From Planctomycetota bacterium (GTDB lineage: Bacteria > Planctomycetota > Planctomycetia > Pirellulales > UBA1268), in contig QWOQ01000006.1 in assembly GCA_003669585.1 (NCBI GenBank), positions 62,001-126,000 on the forward strand: a stretch of DNA of 64,000 nt, read 5' to 3'. Within the stretch, counting starts at the first letter, position 1, and each line of letters opens with the position of its first letter. The notes beneath the pieces are model-generated. The model saw only the letters and a program-made list of their open reading frames with translations. It was not told where the DNA came from and did not search any database. The position numbers and the translations under genes are program-made. Positions 42,036 to 51,310 of this stretch are shown here, piece after piece.

Positions 42036-43619
42036 ATGTCACGTGTTTTTGACCTTTTTGCGCACGACATTACGGTTCCCACGGTTATTCGAAATGCCTC
42101 GCCGGCTCGTCTGTATGAGGATGCGGTCGCGCGGGAGCATGCAGGAATCGTTTCAAGTGGTGCGATCGCGATACGGTCGGGAACAAAGACCGGTCGCAGC
42201 CCAAAGGATAAACACATCGTTGCGCATTCGGCTTCTCAATCTTCTGTGTGGTGGGAGCCGATCAACCACCCGATTGACGATCACACCTTTCTGGTGAATC
42301 GCCAGAGGGCGATCGATTATCTCAACACGCGTGACCAAATCTATGTGTGCGATGGATACGCGGGATGGGATCCTGCCCATCGCATTCGAATTCGCGTGGT
42401 GTGCGCCCGTTCCTACCATGCCTTGTTTATGCACAACATGCTGATTCGGCCGACGGCACAAGAGCTCGAAGCATTTGGAATGCCAGATTTTACGATCTAC
42501 AACGCCGGCCAATTTCCTGCCAATCCATTGACAAATCAAATGACGAGTCGCACCAGTGTCGATCTTTCGCTGGAAAGACGAGAAGCAGTCATTCTTGGAA
42601 CACAATATGCAGGTGAAATGAAAAAAGGTGTTTTCACTCTCATGCACTGGCTTCTTCCATCGAGTGGTGTTCTCTCGATGCACTGCGCAGCCAACGAGGG
42701 GCCCGATGACGATGTGGCGCTCTTCTTTGGGCTTTCAGGCACTGGAAAAACGACACTCTCAGCGGATCCCCACCGTCGACTCATTGGGGATGACGAGCAT
42801 GGCTGGAGTGACTCCGGTGTTTTCAATATTGAAGGCGGGTGTTATGCCAAGTGCATTCATCTTTCAGCGGATCACGAACCTGAAATTCATGCGGCCATTC
42901 GATTTGGAACAGTGCTTGAAAATGTTGTGTACGACCCATTGACGCGAGAGGTCGATTTTGAATCGAATGAGATCACAGAGAACACCCGTGCCGCCTATCC
43001 CATTGAGTTTATTTCAAACGCAAAAATTCCCTGCCTCGCGGGTCACCCCAGAAATATCATCTTCCTTACCTGCGATGCTTCGGGGGTGCTGCCACCGGTG
43101 AGCCGTCTTTCGCGAGAGCAGGCGATGTACCACTTTTTATCCGGCTACACCGCTCGGGTGGGCGGTACAGAAGTGGGCGTGTTGGAGCCGGAGATCGCTT
43201 TTTCAGCCTGCTTTAGTGCTGCGTTTCTAGTTCGAGCGCCAGCGGTCTACGCGAGATTACTCGCCGAAAAAATTCACCGGCATGGAGCTCGTGTATGGCT
43301 TGTCAATACTGGGTGGACCGGCGGTCCGTACGGCCTGGGAAGTCGAATCACACTGTCGACCACTCGTGGAATCATTGATGCGATTCATGCTGGCACTTTG
43401 AACAGCGCGGCTGTGCATCGAGACTCGATTTTTGGTCTCGATGCCATTGCGGAAATTCCGGGAATGGACGCACGTGGAATGGTGCCGCAAGAGTCCTGGA
43501 GCGATGTGGGTAGTTGGGAGATCGCGGCAAAGAGGTTGGCGGTTCGTTTCCGTGAAAATTTCGTGAAGTTTGCGTCCTCGGCTGGAGATGAGGTTCTATC
43601 GGCGGGGCCATCAGTGTGA
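42036..43619 (+). CDS. pckA: Phosphoenolpyruvate carboxykinase (ATP)
   Basis: This makes phosphoenolpyruvate from oxaloacetate, the entry step of gluconeogenesis. The 527 residues match the ATP-dependent type: an RTGRSPKDKHIV-like motif (here RSGTKTGRSPKDK), YNAGQFPANP, the LGTQYAGEMKKGVFT segment, the P-loop GLSGTGKTTLSADP and IGDDEHGWSDSGVFNIEGGCYAK. Normal length. The ATG at 42036 has only a weak ribosome binding site. It appears to be transcribed alone. Confidence 0.97.
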   Translation: MSRVFDLFAHDITVPTVIRNASPARLYEDAVAREHAGIVSSGAIAIRSGTKTGRSPKDKHIVAHSASQSSVWWEPINHPIDDHTFLVNRQRAIDYLNTRDQIYVCDGYAGWDPAHRIRIRVVCARSYHALFMHNMLIRPTAQELEAFGMPDFTIYNAGQFPANPLTNQMTSRTSVDLSLERREAVILGTQYAGEMKKGVFTLMHWLLPSSGVLSMHCAANEGPDDDVALFFGLSGTGKTTLSADPHRRLIGDDEHGWSDSGVFNIEGGCYAKCIHLSADHEPEIHAAIRFGTVLENVVYDPLTREVDFESNEITENTRAAYPIEFISNAKIPCLAGHPRNIIFLTCDASGVLPPVSRLSREQAMYHFLSGYTARVGGTEVGVLEPEIAFSACFSAAFLVRAPAVYARLLAEKIHRHGARVWLVNTGWTGGPYGLGSRITLSTTRGIIDAIHAGTLNSAAVHRDSIFGLDAIAEIPGMDARGMVPQESWSDVGSWEIAAKRLAVRFRENFVKFASSAGDEVLSAGPSV

Positions 43620-43669
43620 AGAGTATTGTTTCTCAAAATGTTCTCAGGCAGGCGACTCTAAAGCTGCAA

Positions 43670-43697
43670 GTGCACAATGGTCAGCCGTTGTGTGCAC
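43670..43697 (+). other. Hairpin between pckA and the ThuA-like gene
   Basis: GTGC-ACAATGG and CCGTTGT plus GCAC can fold around a TCAG loop (43681-43684) with one G-T pair and a two-base bulge. It lies about 50 bases after the pckA stop. No T-run follows; role unknown. Confidence 0.3.
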
Positions 43698-43752
43698 GAT
43701 CAACAGGTGATCACAATGTGTAATCCGACAAATACGCTTGAAAGGTCTTGTT

Positions 43753-44628
43753 ATGAATTCAGTGACAACACGTTTGTTCTCGTTCGTTGCGATGTGCTTG
43801 CTTTTTGGAACACCAACAGTGGTTACTGCTGCGGGTACGGTAATTCTGATCGATGGTCAAAACAACCATGACTGGAAGTCAACAACCCCAATCCTCGTGC
43901 AGGCTCTCACCAGAGACGGCAGATTCGATGTTGCGGTTGCAACAAGTCCTCCGCACGGCGGTGACATGAACACCTTCCGTCCAAAGTTTTCCGAATACGA
44001 TGCGGTGCTCTCAAATTACAACGGTGATCTTTGGTCTGAGGAAACCTGTCGTGCATTGGAGAATTTCGTCTCGATGGGCGGAGCACTTGTCGTGGTACAT
44101 GCAGCCAACAATTCGTTTCCGGAATGGAAAGAATGGAATACATTGATAGGACTCGGTGGCTGGGGAGGTCGCAACGAGAAAAGTGGGCCGCTTGTGCGTT
44201 GGAAAGATGGAAAGATGGTCCAAGACAATTCTCCTGGGGCTGGCGGCCATCATGGCAGCATGCATCCCTTTGCCGTCGTGGTCCGAGATCAAACCCATCC
44301 GATTGTCGAAGGTCTTCCCACTACGTGGATGCACGCCAACGATGAACTCTACGATCGGCTTCGGGGGCCTGCCGAAAATATGCAGGTGCTCGCCACGGCC
44401 TACAGTAACCCTGCTACCGGAGGAAGCGGAGAGCACGAACCGATGATCATCACGGTGAGTTATGGACAAGGGAGGGTATTTCACACCCCGATGGGGCATG
44501 ATGTGGGTGCAATGAAATGTCCGGGCTTTCAGGAAATTCTTAGACGAGGGACCGAGTGGGCCATTGAGGGAACCGTGATGAAGCGTCCTCTCCCAATCGA
44601 CTTTCCGGGCCCTGTGGCCAGAAAATAA
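43753..44628 (+). CDS. Secreted ThuA-like domain protein
   Basis: This 291-residue protein has a Sec-type signal peptide (MNSVTTRLFSFVAMCLLFG, ending near VVTA). The mature part is a ThuA (trehalose-utilisation-like, glutamine-amidotransferase fold) domain: VILIDGQNNHDWKSTTP, YDAVLSNYNGDLW, GGALVVVHAANNSF, HPIVEGLPTTWMHANDELYDR and GRVFHTPMGHDV. Such proteins often accompany exported Gfo/Idh/MocA oxidoreductases in planctomycetes. AAAGG is seven bases before the ATG; an in-frame TTG at 43738 is less likely. Confidence 0.9.
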   Translation: MNSVTTRLFSFVAMCLLFGTPTVVTAAGTVILIDGQNNHDWKSTTPILVQALTRDGRFDVAVATSPPHGGDMNTFRPKFSEYDAVLSNYNGDLWSEETCRALENFVSMGGALVVVHAANNSFPEWKEWNTLIGLGGWGGRNEKSGPLVRWKDGKMVQDNSPGAGGHHGSMHPFAVVVRDQTHPIVEGLPTTWMHANDELYDRLRGPAENMQVLATAYSNPATGGSGEHEPMIITVSYGQGRVFHTPMGHDVGAMKCPGFQEILRRGTEWAIEGTVMKRPLPIDFPGPVARK

Positions 44629-44805
44629 TTTTCAATTGCTCAATTCATGGGAATCTGAAACCCATCGAAAGCCAATAGATTGTTCCGACCATTGACAGAA
44701 AATGAGTCACAGGCGTAGTTTTGGATGAGTTCATTTTTTTGTTCTTGCGGCTGGAGCTGCAAGAAGTACTGCGACGGGTTATTTATCCTCTGGAGTTGAG
44801 TTCCT

Positions 44806-45366
44806 ATGGAAACAGGTAAATGTGTGGCAATGTTTGCGGTACTGATATTGTGCAGCGTGCTGGTGAACGTTGCGCAGAGTGCATCGCCACTGGTAGGCGA
44901 AGTCAAAAAGATTGATGGAACGGCAGTCGATCTTGGGAAATACAAAGGGAAAGTGGTGCTGGTTGTCAACGTGGCCAGCCAGTGCGGAGCAACTCCGCAG
45001 TATGCAGGATTACAAAAGCTTTACGACAAGTACAAAGAGAAGGGACTTGTCGTTCTCGGATTTCCAGCCAACGAGTTTGGCAAGCAGGAGCCAGGAAGTG
45101 ATTCCGAAATTGGAACATTTTGCACGTCGAAATACGGCGTGACATTTGACATGTTTTCAAAGGTCGTTGTGAAGGGACCAGGCCAATGCATGCTCTATAA
45201 AACGCTCACGGAAACGGCCAATCCTGCCGGAGATATATCGTGGAACTTTGAAAAATTCCTGATTGGTCGCGATGGAAAGATTGTTGGCCGTTACAAAACC
45301 GCAGTGACTCCGGAAGATCCAAAAATTACAGGTGCGGTCGAAGCTGAACTTGGCAAGGCGGGTTGA
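44806..45366 (+). CDS. Exported glutathione-peroxidase-like thiol peroxidase
   Basis: This 186-residue protein reduces peroxides in the envelope. An N-terminal hydrophobic signal (MFAVLILCSVLVNVAQSAS) is followed by the thioredoxin-like GPx fold. The catalytic residues are visible: Cys60 in VNVASQCG, Gln94 in GFPANEFGKQEPG, and Trp146-Asn147 in SWNFEKFLI. The catalytic residue is cysteine and not selenocysteine, so it probably uses thioredoxin-type donors. A terminator lies beyond the stop inside the convergent gene. Confidence 0.92.
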   Translation: METGKCVAMFAVLILCSVLVNVAQSASPLVGEVKKIDGTAVDLGKYKGKVVLVVNVASQCGATPQYAGLQKLYDKYKEKGLVVLGFPANEFGKQEPGSDSEIGTFCTSKYGVTFDMFSKVVVKGPGQCMLYKTLTETANPAGDISWNFEKFLIGRDGKIVGRYKTAVTPEDPKITGAVEAELGKAG

Positions 45367-45384
45367 CGACAAAATCACTGCGAA

Positions 45385-46479
45385 TTAAGCAGCTCGTGCG
45401 GTCGGCGTGGATGGCTTTTTTTCATTCTCGCCGACCGCTTTATTTTCAAGAGGATTTGCAAGGATGTGTGTGGCACTGCGCTGTGCCGCAGTGCCCCCAG
45501 AAACCACTCGTTTTATGATTGAAGTGGGGCGGCCCTGCGCCTCGCGGTAGGCGCGAACCACATATTCTCCAACGATAGCCACTGCTACTGTCTGGAGTGA
45601 TCCTGCCGCCATCACGATTGCGGCAATCGTCGCCACGAGGGGTGCGCTTTCAGTGGACCAAAAAAGCCAAGCCGACAAACCACAGGCAATCCCACAACAT
45701 GCCAACACGCCTGCGATGATCCACGTAAGGCGAATAGGCGCATCCGATGAAATAATCAGTGCGTCACCGGCAAGCGCGATGAGCTTTCGGATGGAATACT
45801 TCGTGATACCAGCGGAGCGAGCCTGTCGGTCATACCAGACTGCTTCGTGTCGAAATCCGGTCCATGCAACAAGGCTTCGCAGGTAGCGTCGTTTTTCTGG
45901 AGTCGCACAGACGGCATCGACAACTGAACGATCAAGGAGCTTAAAATCTCCGGTGTCGATTGGCACAGGATGCGGAACAAGTGACGCGAGCAATCGATGA
46001 AACAGACTGGCAGTCACGAGTTTAAACCAGGTTTCTCCTTCGCGCGATCGTCTGCGTCCATAGGCCACATCGACACCGCTGCGCCACGACTGAACCATCT
46101 CGGGAATGACTTCGGGAGGATCCTGAAGATCGGCATCGATCAGCACAACGGCATCTCCCTTTGCGCACTCCAGGCCCGCCGACATGGCAGCCTGCTGGCC
46201 AAAATTTCTCGCCAGCTCGACGACTTGAACATGCCTATCGTTCGCGGCAACCTGAAGAAGTTTCGCGAGTGTCAAATCGCGGCTTCCATCATCGATGTAG
46301 AGAATCTCGTAGTCCATTTGAATGTCACGAAGAATCTGGCTGAGACGTCGATGCGTGGTCTCAATAACCGGTTCTTCGTTGTGGCATGGAATGACGATCG
46401 ACAACATGCCTGGAATAGTTCTCTGTGGTGAAGAGTGTGATTTGACGAAATCAGAATCGAATGCAGCTGTGGAGTTCAT
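45385..46479 (-). CDS. Family 2 glycosyltransferase, polyprenyl-phosphate type (copy b)
   Basis: This 364-residue inner-membrane enzyme resembles DPM1/ArnC-type transferases that move a sugar to a polyprenyl phosphate. The GT2 domain starts MLSIVIPCHNEEPVIE (residue 25) and has YIDDGSRD, RNFGQQAAMSAGL, LIDADLQDPPEVI and YGRRRSREGE. Two C-terminal membrane helices follow (WIIAGVLACCGIACGLSAWLF; ATIAAIVMAAGSLQTVAVAI). The start ATG (46479-46477) overlaps the stop of the upstream GT39 gene by four bases, so the two are coupled. A hairpin for the convergent gene lies in its last codons. Confidence 0.92.
   Translation of the reverse strand: MNSTAAFDSDFVKSHSSPQRTIPGMLSIVIPCHNEEPVIETTHRRLSQILRDIQMDYEILYIDDGSRDLTLAKLLQVAANDRHVQVVELARNFGQQAAMSAGLECAKGDAVVLIDADLQDPPEVIPEMVQSWRSGVDVAYGRRRSREGETWFKLVTASLFHRLLASLVPHPVPIDTGDFKLLDRSVVDAVCATPEKRRYLRSLVAWTGFRHEAVWYDRQARSAGITKYSIRKLIALAGDALIISSDAPIRLTWIIAGVLACCGIACGLSAWLFWSTESAPLVATIAAIVMAAGSLQTVAVAIVGEYVVRAYREAQGRPTSIIKRVVSGGTAAQRSATHILANPLENKAVGENEKKPSTPTARAA
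45398..45446 (+). terminator. Terminator of the GPx-like gene, inside the convergent glycosyltransferase gene
   Basis: GCGGTCGGCG (45398-45407) and CGCCGACCGC (45429-45438) form a perfect 10-bp GC-rich stem with a 21-base loop, followed by TTTATTTT on the plus strand. It lies 32 bases after the stop of the GPx-like gene, within the last codons of the minus-strand glycosyltransferase. Confidence 0.6.
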
Positions 46480-48275
46480 CGGATGACACCTCCGGGATTC
46501 GCTCCGATCTGTTCGAGATTTTCTGGATCGCGGCGTGCACGACCGATCAGCAATGAGTCTTGTTTCCGAAAAATCGGCCGAACACGTTTCACAATTTTTA
46601 TTTCCTCAGGAAGTCGTTGAGAAATTTCATCAAAATAGTTTTCTGGGATCACCAAAAATGCATCGGAACCAGATTCAAGAAAAGCAACGATTGCTTCTGG
46701 AGAATCTGGCTGCGCAACATGGCTACCAGCGTAGAAGGCCACGCTGTGCGCGTTTTCCTGATAGGACGCGAGGCGAGCACGGCCGCCGGCCAAACGATGG
46801 GCATCGCTGATCAGGGATGGAAGTGTATTGGAGCGACCGACGTACCAGGCGCCCGGTCCAACCAAAACCGCAAGAAAGATCAGGCTGGTCACTGCAAAAC
46901 AGTGGATCGCCGCAAGTGGATCGTTTTTGTGTGCCGCGCGCAAGCACATCGCCGCACCGACAATCGGAATCACTCCGATGAGAGCCGCCGCCTCAGCACC
47001 AGAAAGTCCAAGCCGTGATGCTACGAGTATCCCAGTTGCCAGCGCAATGCCGCCGAGTCCAAAAGACACAATTCCCGCAATCATCCATCTGGGATGTGGC
47101 CAGCGTTCGCGGCGGGATGCCTCCACGCCGATAGCAGCAACAAGCAGTGCCGCCGCCGGATAGACAGGCAGAACATAATTGGCAAGTTTCGTAGCGGCTA
47201 AAGAAAATGTGAGTAACCAGATGACAATCCACAACATCAACAATCCAAGGGGAGCGCGGGTCTCTCGCGAGGTAGTGTTCTTCCAAAGTTTCCAGGCGGT
47301 TGTTCCGAGAGCCAATGGTAGAAAACAGGACCAAGGATAAAAACCGATCAGAAGTGCAATGGATTGAAAGAAAGGACCACCGTTGTGATTTTCCATGGGG
47401 GCAGCAAAACGCCCAACGTTATGGACAAGAAAGAAGCCGCTGGTCCATTCACCAAAGGTGCGCACGTGTACCGCCAGATACCACGGAACAGCGACTGCCA
47501 GCATGGCGAGTGTGATCACTATTGGACGAATGCAGATCAGGCTTTGCACGGCGCTCTTTGCGACGATTCGAGCGATTGAAAAAAGCCCTTGTCGTTCTCC
47601 ACTGGAGACTCGTTGAAAATGTTCCTCACATGCGATCCACATTGCCCACACTCCGGCAACTCCCAGTGGACCTGCATAGCCAACTGGCCCCTTGCACAAT
47701 ACCGCTAGGCCGCACAGTGAACCAATGCCGATGGCTCGAGGCGTACTCATGCGGGTGAGCGTGCCGTTGGAAGTGGATGGCAAAAGACCATCCGCAACGA
47801 GTATCGTTGTGAGCGTCGTCAGCATGACAAGAATTGCATCTGGTGTAGCAGCATGCGATTCAATTCCGATAAGAACACAACTGATAAAGGCAATCGCGGC
47901 AAGCAGACCTGTTTGGATATCAAACCAACGTGCAGCCGTGCGCAGGATTACCAGTGCCGTGACAATCGTTGCCAGAGCGGCTGGCAGACGAGCGGCAAAC
48001 TCGGAGGTGCCAAAAAGAGCAAATGCGACAGCGATGCACCAGTGCATCAACACCGGTTTATCAACGGCGAGTGTCTGGTTATACGTCGGCACAATCCAGT
48101 CGCCCGTGTTCAGCATTGTTTGAGCGATAGCGGCAAATCGAGTTTCATCCTCATCCCACAAGGGTGGTGACAAAAGATTGGTGGCCAATATCACAAGCGT
48201 CGAGAGTCCCAGTATGAGCCAAGTGGCGCGGGCAAGACTCATCGTGTTTGTGGTGGAACGTGTCTCATGCGGCAT
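46476..48275 (-). CDS. GT39/ArnT-like membrane glycosyltransferase (copy b)
   Basis: This about 599-residue membrane enzyme belongs to the PMT_2/ArnT group, which transfers a sugar from a polyprenyl phosphate to an acceptor such as lipid A, glycan or protein on the outer face of the membrane. The N-terminal LWDEDETR motif, with its catalytic-type acidic residues, follows the first helix. About ten more hydrophobic segments and a soluble C-terminal domain follow. I start at ATG 48275 (minus), because AAGGA is about eight bases before it; this overlaps the upstream GT2 stop by 11 bases. The open frame to 48581 only reflects the overlapping gene. Confidence 0.92.
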   Translation of the reverse strand: MPHETRSTTNTMSLARATWLILGLSTLVILATNLLSPPLWDEDETRFAAIAQTMLNTGDWIVPTYNQTLAVDKPVLMHWCIAVAFALFGTSEFAARLPAALATIVTALVILRTAARWFDIQTGLLAAIAFISCVLIGIESHAATPDAILVMLTTLTTILVADGLLPSTSNGTLTRMSTPRAIGIGSLCGLAVLCKGPVGYAGPLGVAGVWAMWIACEEHFQRVSSGERQGLFSIARIVAKSAVQSLICIRPIVITLAMLAVAVPWYLAVHVRTFGEWTSGFFLVHNVGRFAAPMENHNGGPFFQSIALLIGFYPWSCFLPLALGTTAWKLWKNTTSRETRAPLGLLMLWIVIWLLTFSLAATKLANYVLPVYPAAALLVAAIGVEASRRERWPHPRWMIAGIVSFGLGGIALATGILVASRLGLSGAEAAALIGVIPIVGAAMCLRAAHKNDPLAAIHCFAVTSLIFLAVLVGPGAWYVGRSNTLPSLISDAHRLAGGRARLASYQENAHSVAFYAGSHVAQPDSPEAIVAFLESGSDAFLVIPENYFDEISQRLPEEIKIVKRVRPIFRKQDSLLIGRARRDPENLEQIGANPGGVIR

Positions 48276-49284
48276 GGTGAGAATCCTTGAATCCAAAGTA
48301 TTCGTGGCGGATAATGTCGGGATGTAAATCATCAATCTCATCGAGTGTTCCAGAAAATCTCGCGCGAATTTTCCACGGTCTGCCGTGAGGCGAATTGTTT
48401 TCAGCGGTTGCCATCTGTTCGGCAAGAAATCCGAAAGACGCCAAGAGTAATGATGTAAACCCGCCAATGATTGAGACGAATACAGCAGCGACGGCCGTCG
48501 CAAAGGATCCCATCGAGAACAGTGGAACCGATGACAGCAGGCATCCGCAGGAGATAGCGCACAACCAGAATCCGACGACACCGAAAAAACGCATAGGACG
48601 GTCCGACCATCGCGTCAGATAGAGAATTGCAGCGAGATCAACGAGCACCCCAAGCGACCGGGACAGTCGATATTTTGAAAGACCGGCAACACGCGGATGA
48701 TGGGTGACAACCATTTCGGTGACCCGCGCTCCCTTCCAAGCGGCCAGGACCGGAATAAATCGGTGCCACTGGCCCCGAAGTGGAAGTTCTTTCGCAATAT
48801 CGCCTTGCATCGCCCGTAATGTGCAACCGATGTCGTGGACGGTCGTGTGGGTGAGCATTCGAATCAGTGCGTTGGCCACTCGTGACGGAAGTCGACGAGT
48901 AACCAAGGAATCGTGGCGAATTTTTCTCCACCCACAGACGAGGTCGAATCCGTCATCGAGTCGGGCAACGAGTTTCGGAATATCAGCAGGATCGTTCTGA
49001 AGATCGCCATCAAGCGTCACGATCACTGTTCCGAGTGCCTCTTGAATACCGGCGTGCAGGGCAGAGGTCTGACCATAACTGCGCCGAAGTTTGAGAATGC
49101 GAATTTCAGGATGACCAGCGGCAAGCGTCTGAAGTCGCTCAAAGGTGCCGTCCACAGAACCATCGTCAATCAAAATATATTCATACGACATTCCCATAAG
49201 AGGAACAGTGCGATCGAGTGCCTCAAGCAGAGCATCCACCGAGTCGATTTCATCCCGGAGAGGGATCACGAGAGAAAGTTGCAT
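48265..49284 (-). CDS. Family 2 glycosyltransferase, polyprenyl-phosphate type (copy a)
   Basis: This 339-residue relative of the GT2 at 45385 begins MQLSLVIPLRDEID and has LIDDGSVDGTFERL, LRRSYGQTSALHAGI, TLDGDLQNDPADIP, and CGWRKIRHDSLVTR, a motif typical of ArnC/DPM1 enzymes. Two C-terminal membrane helices follow (FGVVGFWLCAISCGCLL; AVAAVFVSIIGGFTSLLL). It is less similar to its copy than the shared domain order suggests, so the duplication is old or the two were acquired separately. Confidence 0.93.
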   Translation of the reverse strand: MQLSLVIPLRDEIDSVDALLEALDRTVPLMGMSYEYILIDDGSVDGTFERLQTLAAGHPEIRILKLRRSYGQTSALHAGIQEALGTVIVTLDGDLQNDPADIPKLVARLDDGFDLVCGWRKIRHDSLVTRRLPSRVANALIRMLTHTTVHDIGCTLRAMQGDIAKELPLRGQWHRFIPVLAAWKGARVTEMVVTHHPRVAGLSKYRLSRSLGVLVDLAAILYLTRWSDRPMRFFGVVGFWLCAISCGCLLSSVPLFSMGSFATAVAAVFVSIIGGFTSLLLASFGFLAEQMATAENNSPHGRPWKIRARFSGTLDEIDDLHPDIIRHEYFGFKDSHHAA

Positions 49285-49317
49285 AGAAATTTCTAATGAA
49301 GCGAGGAATAAAAAATG

Positions 49318-51126
49318 TTAGTAGTGTTCGCTGGAGAGCAGTTGCGGCGAATGTTCTGGAGTGTGCGCGGTGTGAATTATGGATTTCGTAAGCGGTCCGG
49401 CGAGCAGAAGAGACCGTGACGAAAAAACGTGATGGCTTCGTCCGAGAATCCCGTATCCATCAGGAAGTATTTGAAGAACATCTTGCTCAAACATGTCATC
49501 AAAGAGCAGATGGCAATCGGGGTAAATCCGCAGATGTTGCCGAACGGCAATCGGAGTGGGAAGGTTCGCCACATCCTTCTGCGAATAGAAAACGAGACTT
49601 GGCACAACGTGCTGGTAAGAAGCCCAACGAGAAACGTTCTGGTCTTTTGCAACGTGCGATACGAGAAATTTTGTTCCCGTATTGTGACTGATTCTGTCAG
49701 CCGCTACGCCGATCAGGAGGATCATCGTGATAGCGGCAGTTACAGCCAAAGAGGCGACAGCCTTTGAGTGGTTGCCGCGCGACTGACAGGACCATCCTGC
49801 AAAAGCACCCAGAAGCGGAACCAATCCAATCACACCGATCCACTCTTGCCCGGGAGCTGTACGGGCTGCGAGCAAACAGAGTCCAAACAACATGCCAGCA
49901 CCGATCACTCCAAGAGAGATCCATCCGTAGTACATCATTCGAGAAACGAGTGGATGTGGGGTGCGGCACCAGTCGGCGAGAAAGAGTCCGTAAAGCATTG
50001 AAAGTGCTGGAAAAGCGGGCCATATATAGCCTGGAAGCTGGGTATGGCTGAAAGAAAAAAATGCGATCCACACCACGGTCCAACTCACCAGCAAACGCAC
50101 TGCCGGCTTCCGAGGATCCAATGGCTCAGCGTGAAGAATTCCAACGGTGTGCGCAAGCATCGTACCGGTGACAATCGACCAAGGAAAAAAACCAACAACA
50201 GCAATGACTCCAAAGTAAAAAAACGATCCAGAATGTCCCTCCATGGTTTCGTAGAATCGTCCAAAATTGTGAACTCGCAAGAAATCGTTGATCCACTTTC
50301 CTTCGGTACGCAGTGAGACCCATGCAACCCACGGAATCGTTGTAAGAATCGCAGTGCCGACAATGAACTGTGGGCGAATCACTGCAACAGCAGAACAAAC
50401 AGAACTGGCAAACACCGATGCGTGACGGAAAAAAGTCCTCCATTTTCCACCGGTGTAAGAAGTCTCTGTTGAATGAAAGTGAGGAAGGGAGGAAGTCTGC
50501 CAAATCGAGAAAACGATCATGCTCAAAAGGGGTAAGAGCAATGCGACGGGCCCCTTGGCAAGCATGCCGAGGCCAGATGAAATTCCGATGGCAACGGCAA
50601 ACGACCAATGCAGCGGCCGCATCGTGGGACACCATCGATCGAAGTCAGTAGGCTCTCCGGAACGAAAAAGTCCGATTGCAAAAATGAGCAGTGACAACGT
50701 CGTGCAAAAACACAAGGGAGCATCTGGTGTTCCTGTCCGTCCTACGACGGCCGTCAAAAAACAACTGGACATGGCCAGTGATCCCCAGATCGCGACGCGC
50801 GGTCGCAGGATCAGAGAACCAAGCAGGTATGTCAAAAAAATGGTTCCAATGGTCAGGCACGCGGAACCGATTCGGCTGGTAAATTCTGTGCGCCCCGCCA
50901 GAGAGAAGCTGAGCAATTGAATCCAGTTCACCAGCGGCGGCTTGTCGGTTCTCAGTAAACCGTTAAACGTGGGAACAACCCAGTCAGCGCGGCTCATCAT
51001 CGCCACGGAACACGCGGCATTTCTGGGTTCGTCTTCATCCCACAGAGGTGAGCCGCCGAGGTTCGTCAGCAGTACGGTTGCTGCTACGAAAAGTACAAGC
51101 GGAAGATGAAATCGAACTGGAATCAC
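49318..51126 (-). CDS. GT39/ArnT-like membrane glycosyltransferase (copy a)
   Basis: This about 602-residue membrane protein is a relative of the GT39 at 46476: LWDEDEPRNAACSVAMM near the start, RTDKPPLVNW, GRTGTPDAPL, LGMLAKGPVALLLPL and ENFGRFYETMEGH-like motifs (here VHNFGRFYETMEGHSG). I prefer GTG 51126 (minus) as start, with GAGG about ten bases upstream and a length like its copy; the frame stays open to a TTG at 51246, which would add 40 residues. It is the first gene of the four-gene minus-strand block and is followed by GT2 after 33 bases. Confidence 0.88.
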   Translation of the reverse strand: MIPVRFHLPLVLFVAATVLLTNLGGSPLWDEDEPRNAACSVAMMSRADWVVPTFNGLLRTDKPPLVNWIQLLSFSLAGRTEFTSRIGSACLTIGTIFLTYLLGSLILRPRVAIWGSLAMSSCFLTAVVGRTGTPDAPLCFCTTLSLLIFAIGLFRSGEPTDFDRWCPTMRPLHWSFAVAIGISSGLGMLAKGPVALLLPLLSMIVFSIWQTSSLPHFHSTETSYTGGKWRTFFRHASVFASSVCSAVAVIRPQFIVGTAILTTIPWVAWVSLRTEGKWINDFLRVHNFGRFYETMEGHSGSFFYFGVIAVVGFFPWSIVTGTMLAHTVGILHAEPLDPRKPAVRLLVSWTVVWIAFFSFSHTQLPGYIWPAFPALSMLYGLFLADWCRTPHPLVSRMMYYGWISLGVIGAGMLFGLCLLAARTAPGQEWIGVIGLVPLLGAFAGWSCQSRGNHSKAVASLAVTAAITMILLIGVAADRISHNTGTKFLVSHVAKDQNVSRWASYQHVVPSLVFYSQKDVANLPTPIAVRQHLRIYPDCHLLFDDMFEQDVLQILPDGYGILGRSHHVFSSRSLLLAGPLTKSIIHTAHTPEHSPQLLSSEHY

Positions 51127-51310
51127 GTCTGAAAAACCTCGCGAGAAACCGAAGGGCACAACGAATGAACTTTGGGGCCAAAACGGGCTGGGAGAGTAGG
51201 AGGACCATTCCAGACCGTCAAGCCAAAGACGAACGCCCTTTTTCAACGTGTTTTGAGCCGGTTGACCATACGCCCGGGGCGGTTATGTTGAGCGATGATT
51301 CTGGTGGCGG

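Noticed and set aside
44692..44720. TTGACA followed by GTAGTT as a promoter for the GPx-like gene
   Set aside because: The -35 is good but the -10 has too few matches to call.
45997..46431. 144-residue open frame on the plus strand
   Set aside because: It is the antisense shadow of the GT2 gene; no family motif and no ribosome binding site.
47692..48123. 143-residue open frame on the plus strand
   Set aside because: Antisense to the GT39 gene; no conserved motif.
48276..48581. N-terminal 102 residues of the long GT39 frame
   Set aside because: They lie within the upstream GT2 gene and lack similarity to GT39 enzymes; the ATG at 48275 has a ribosome binding site.
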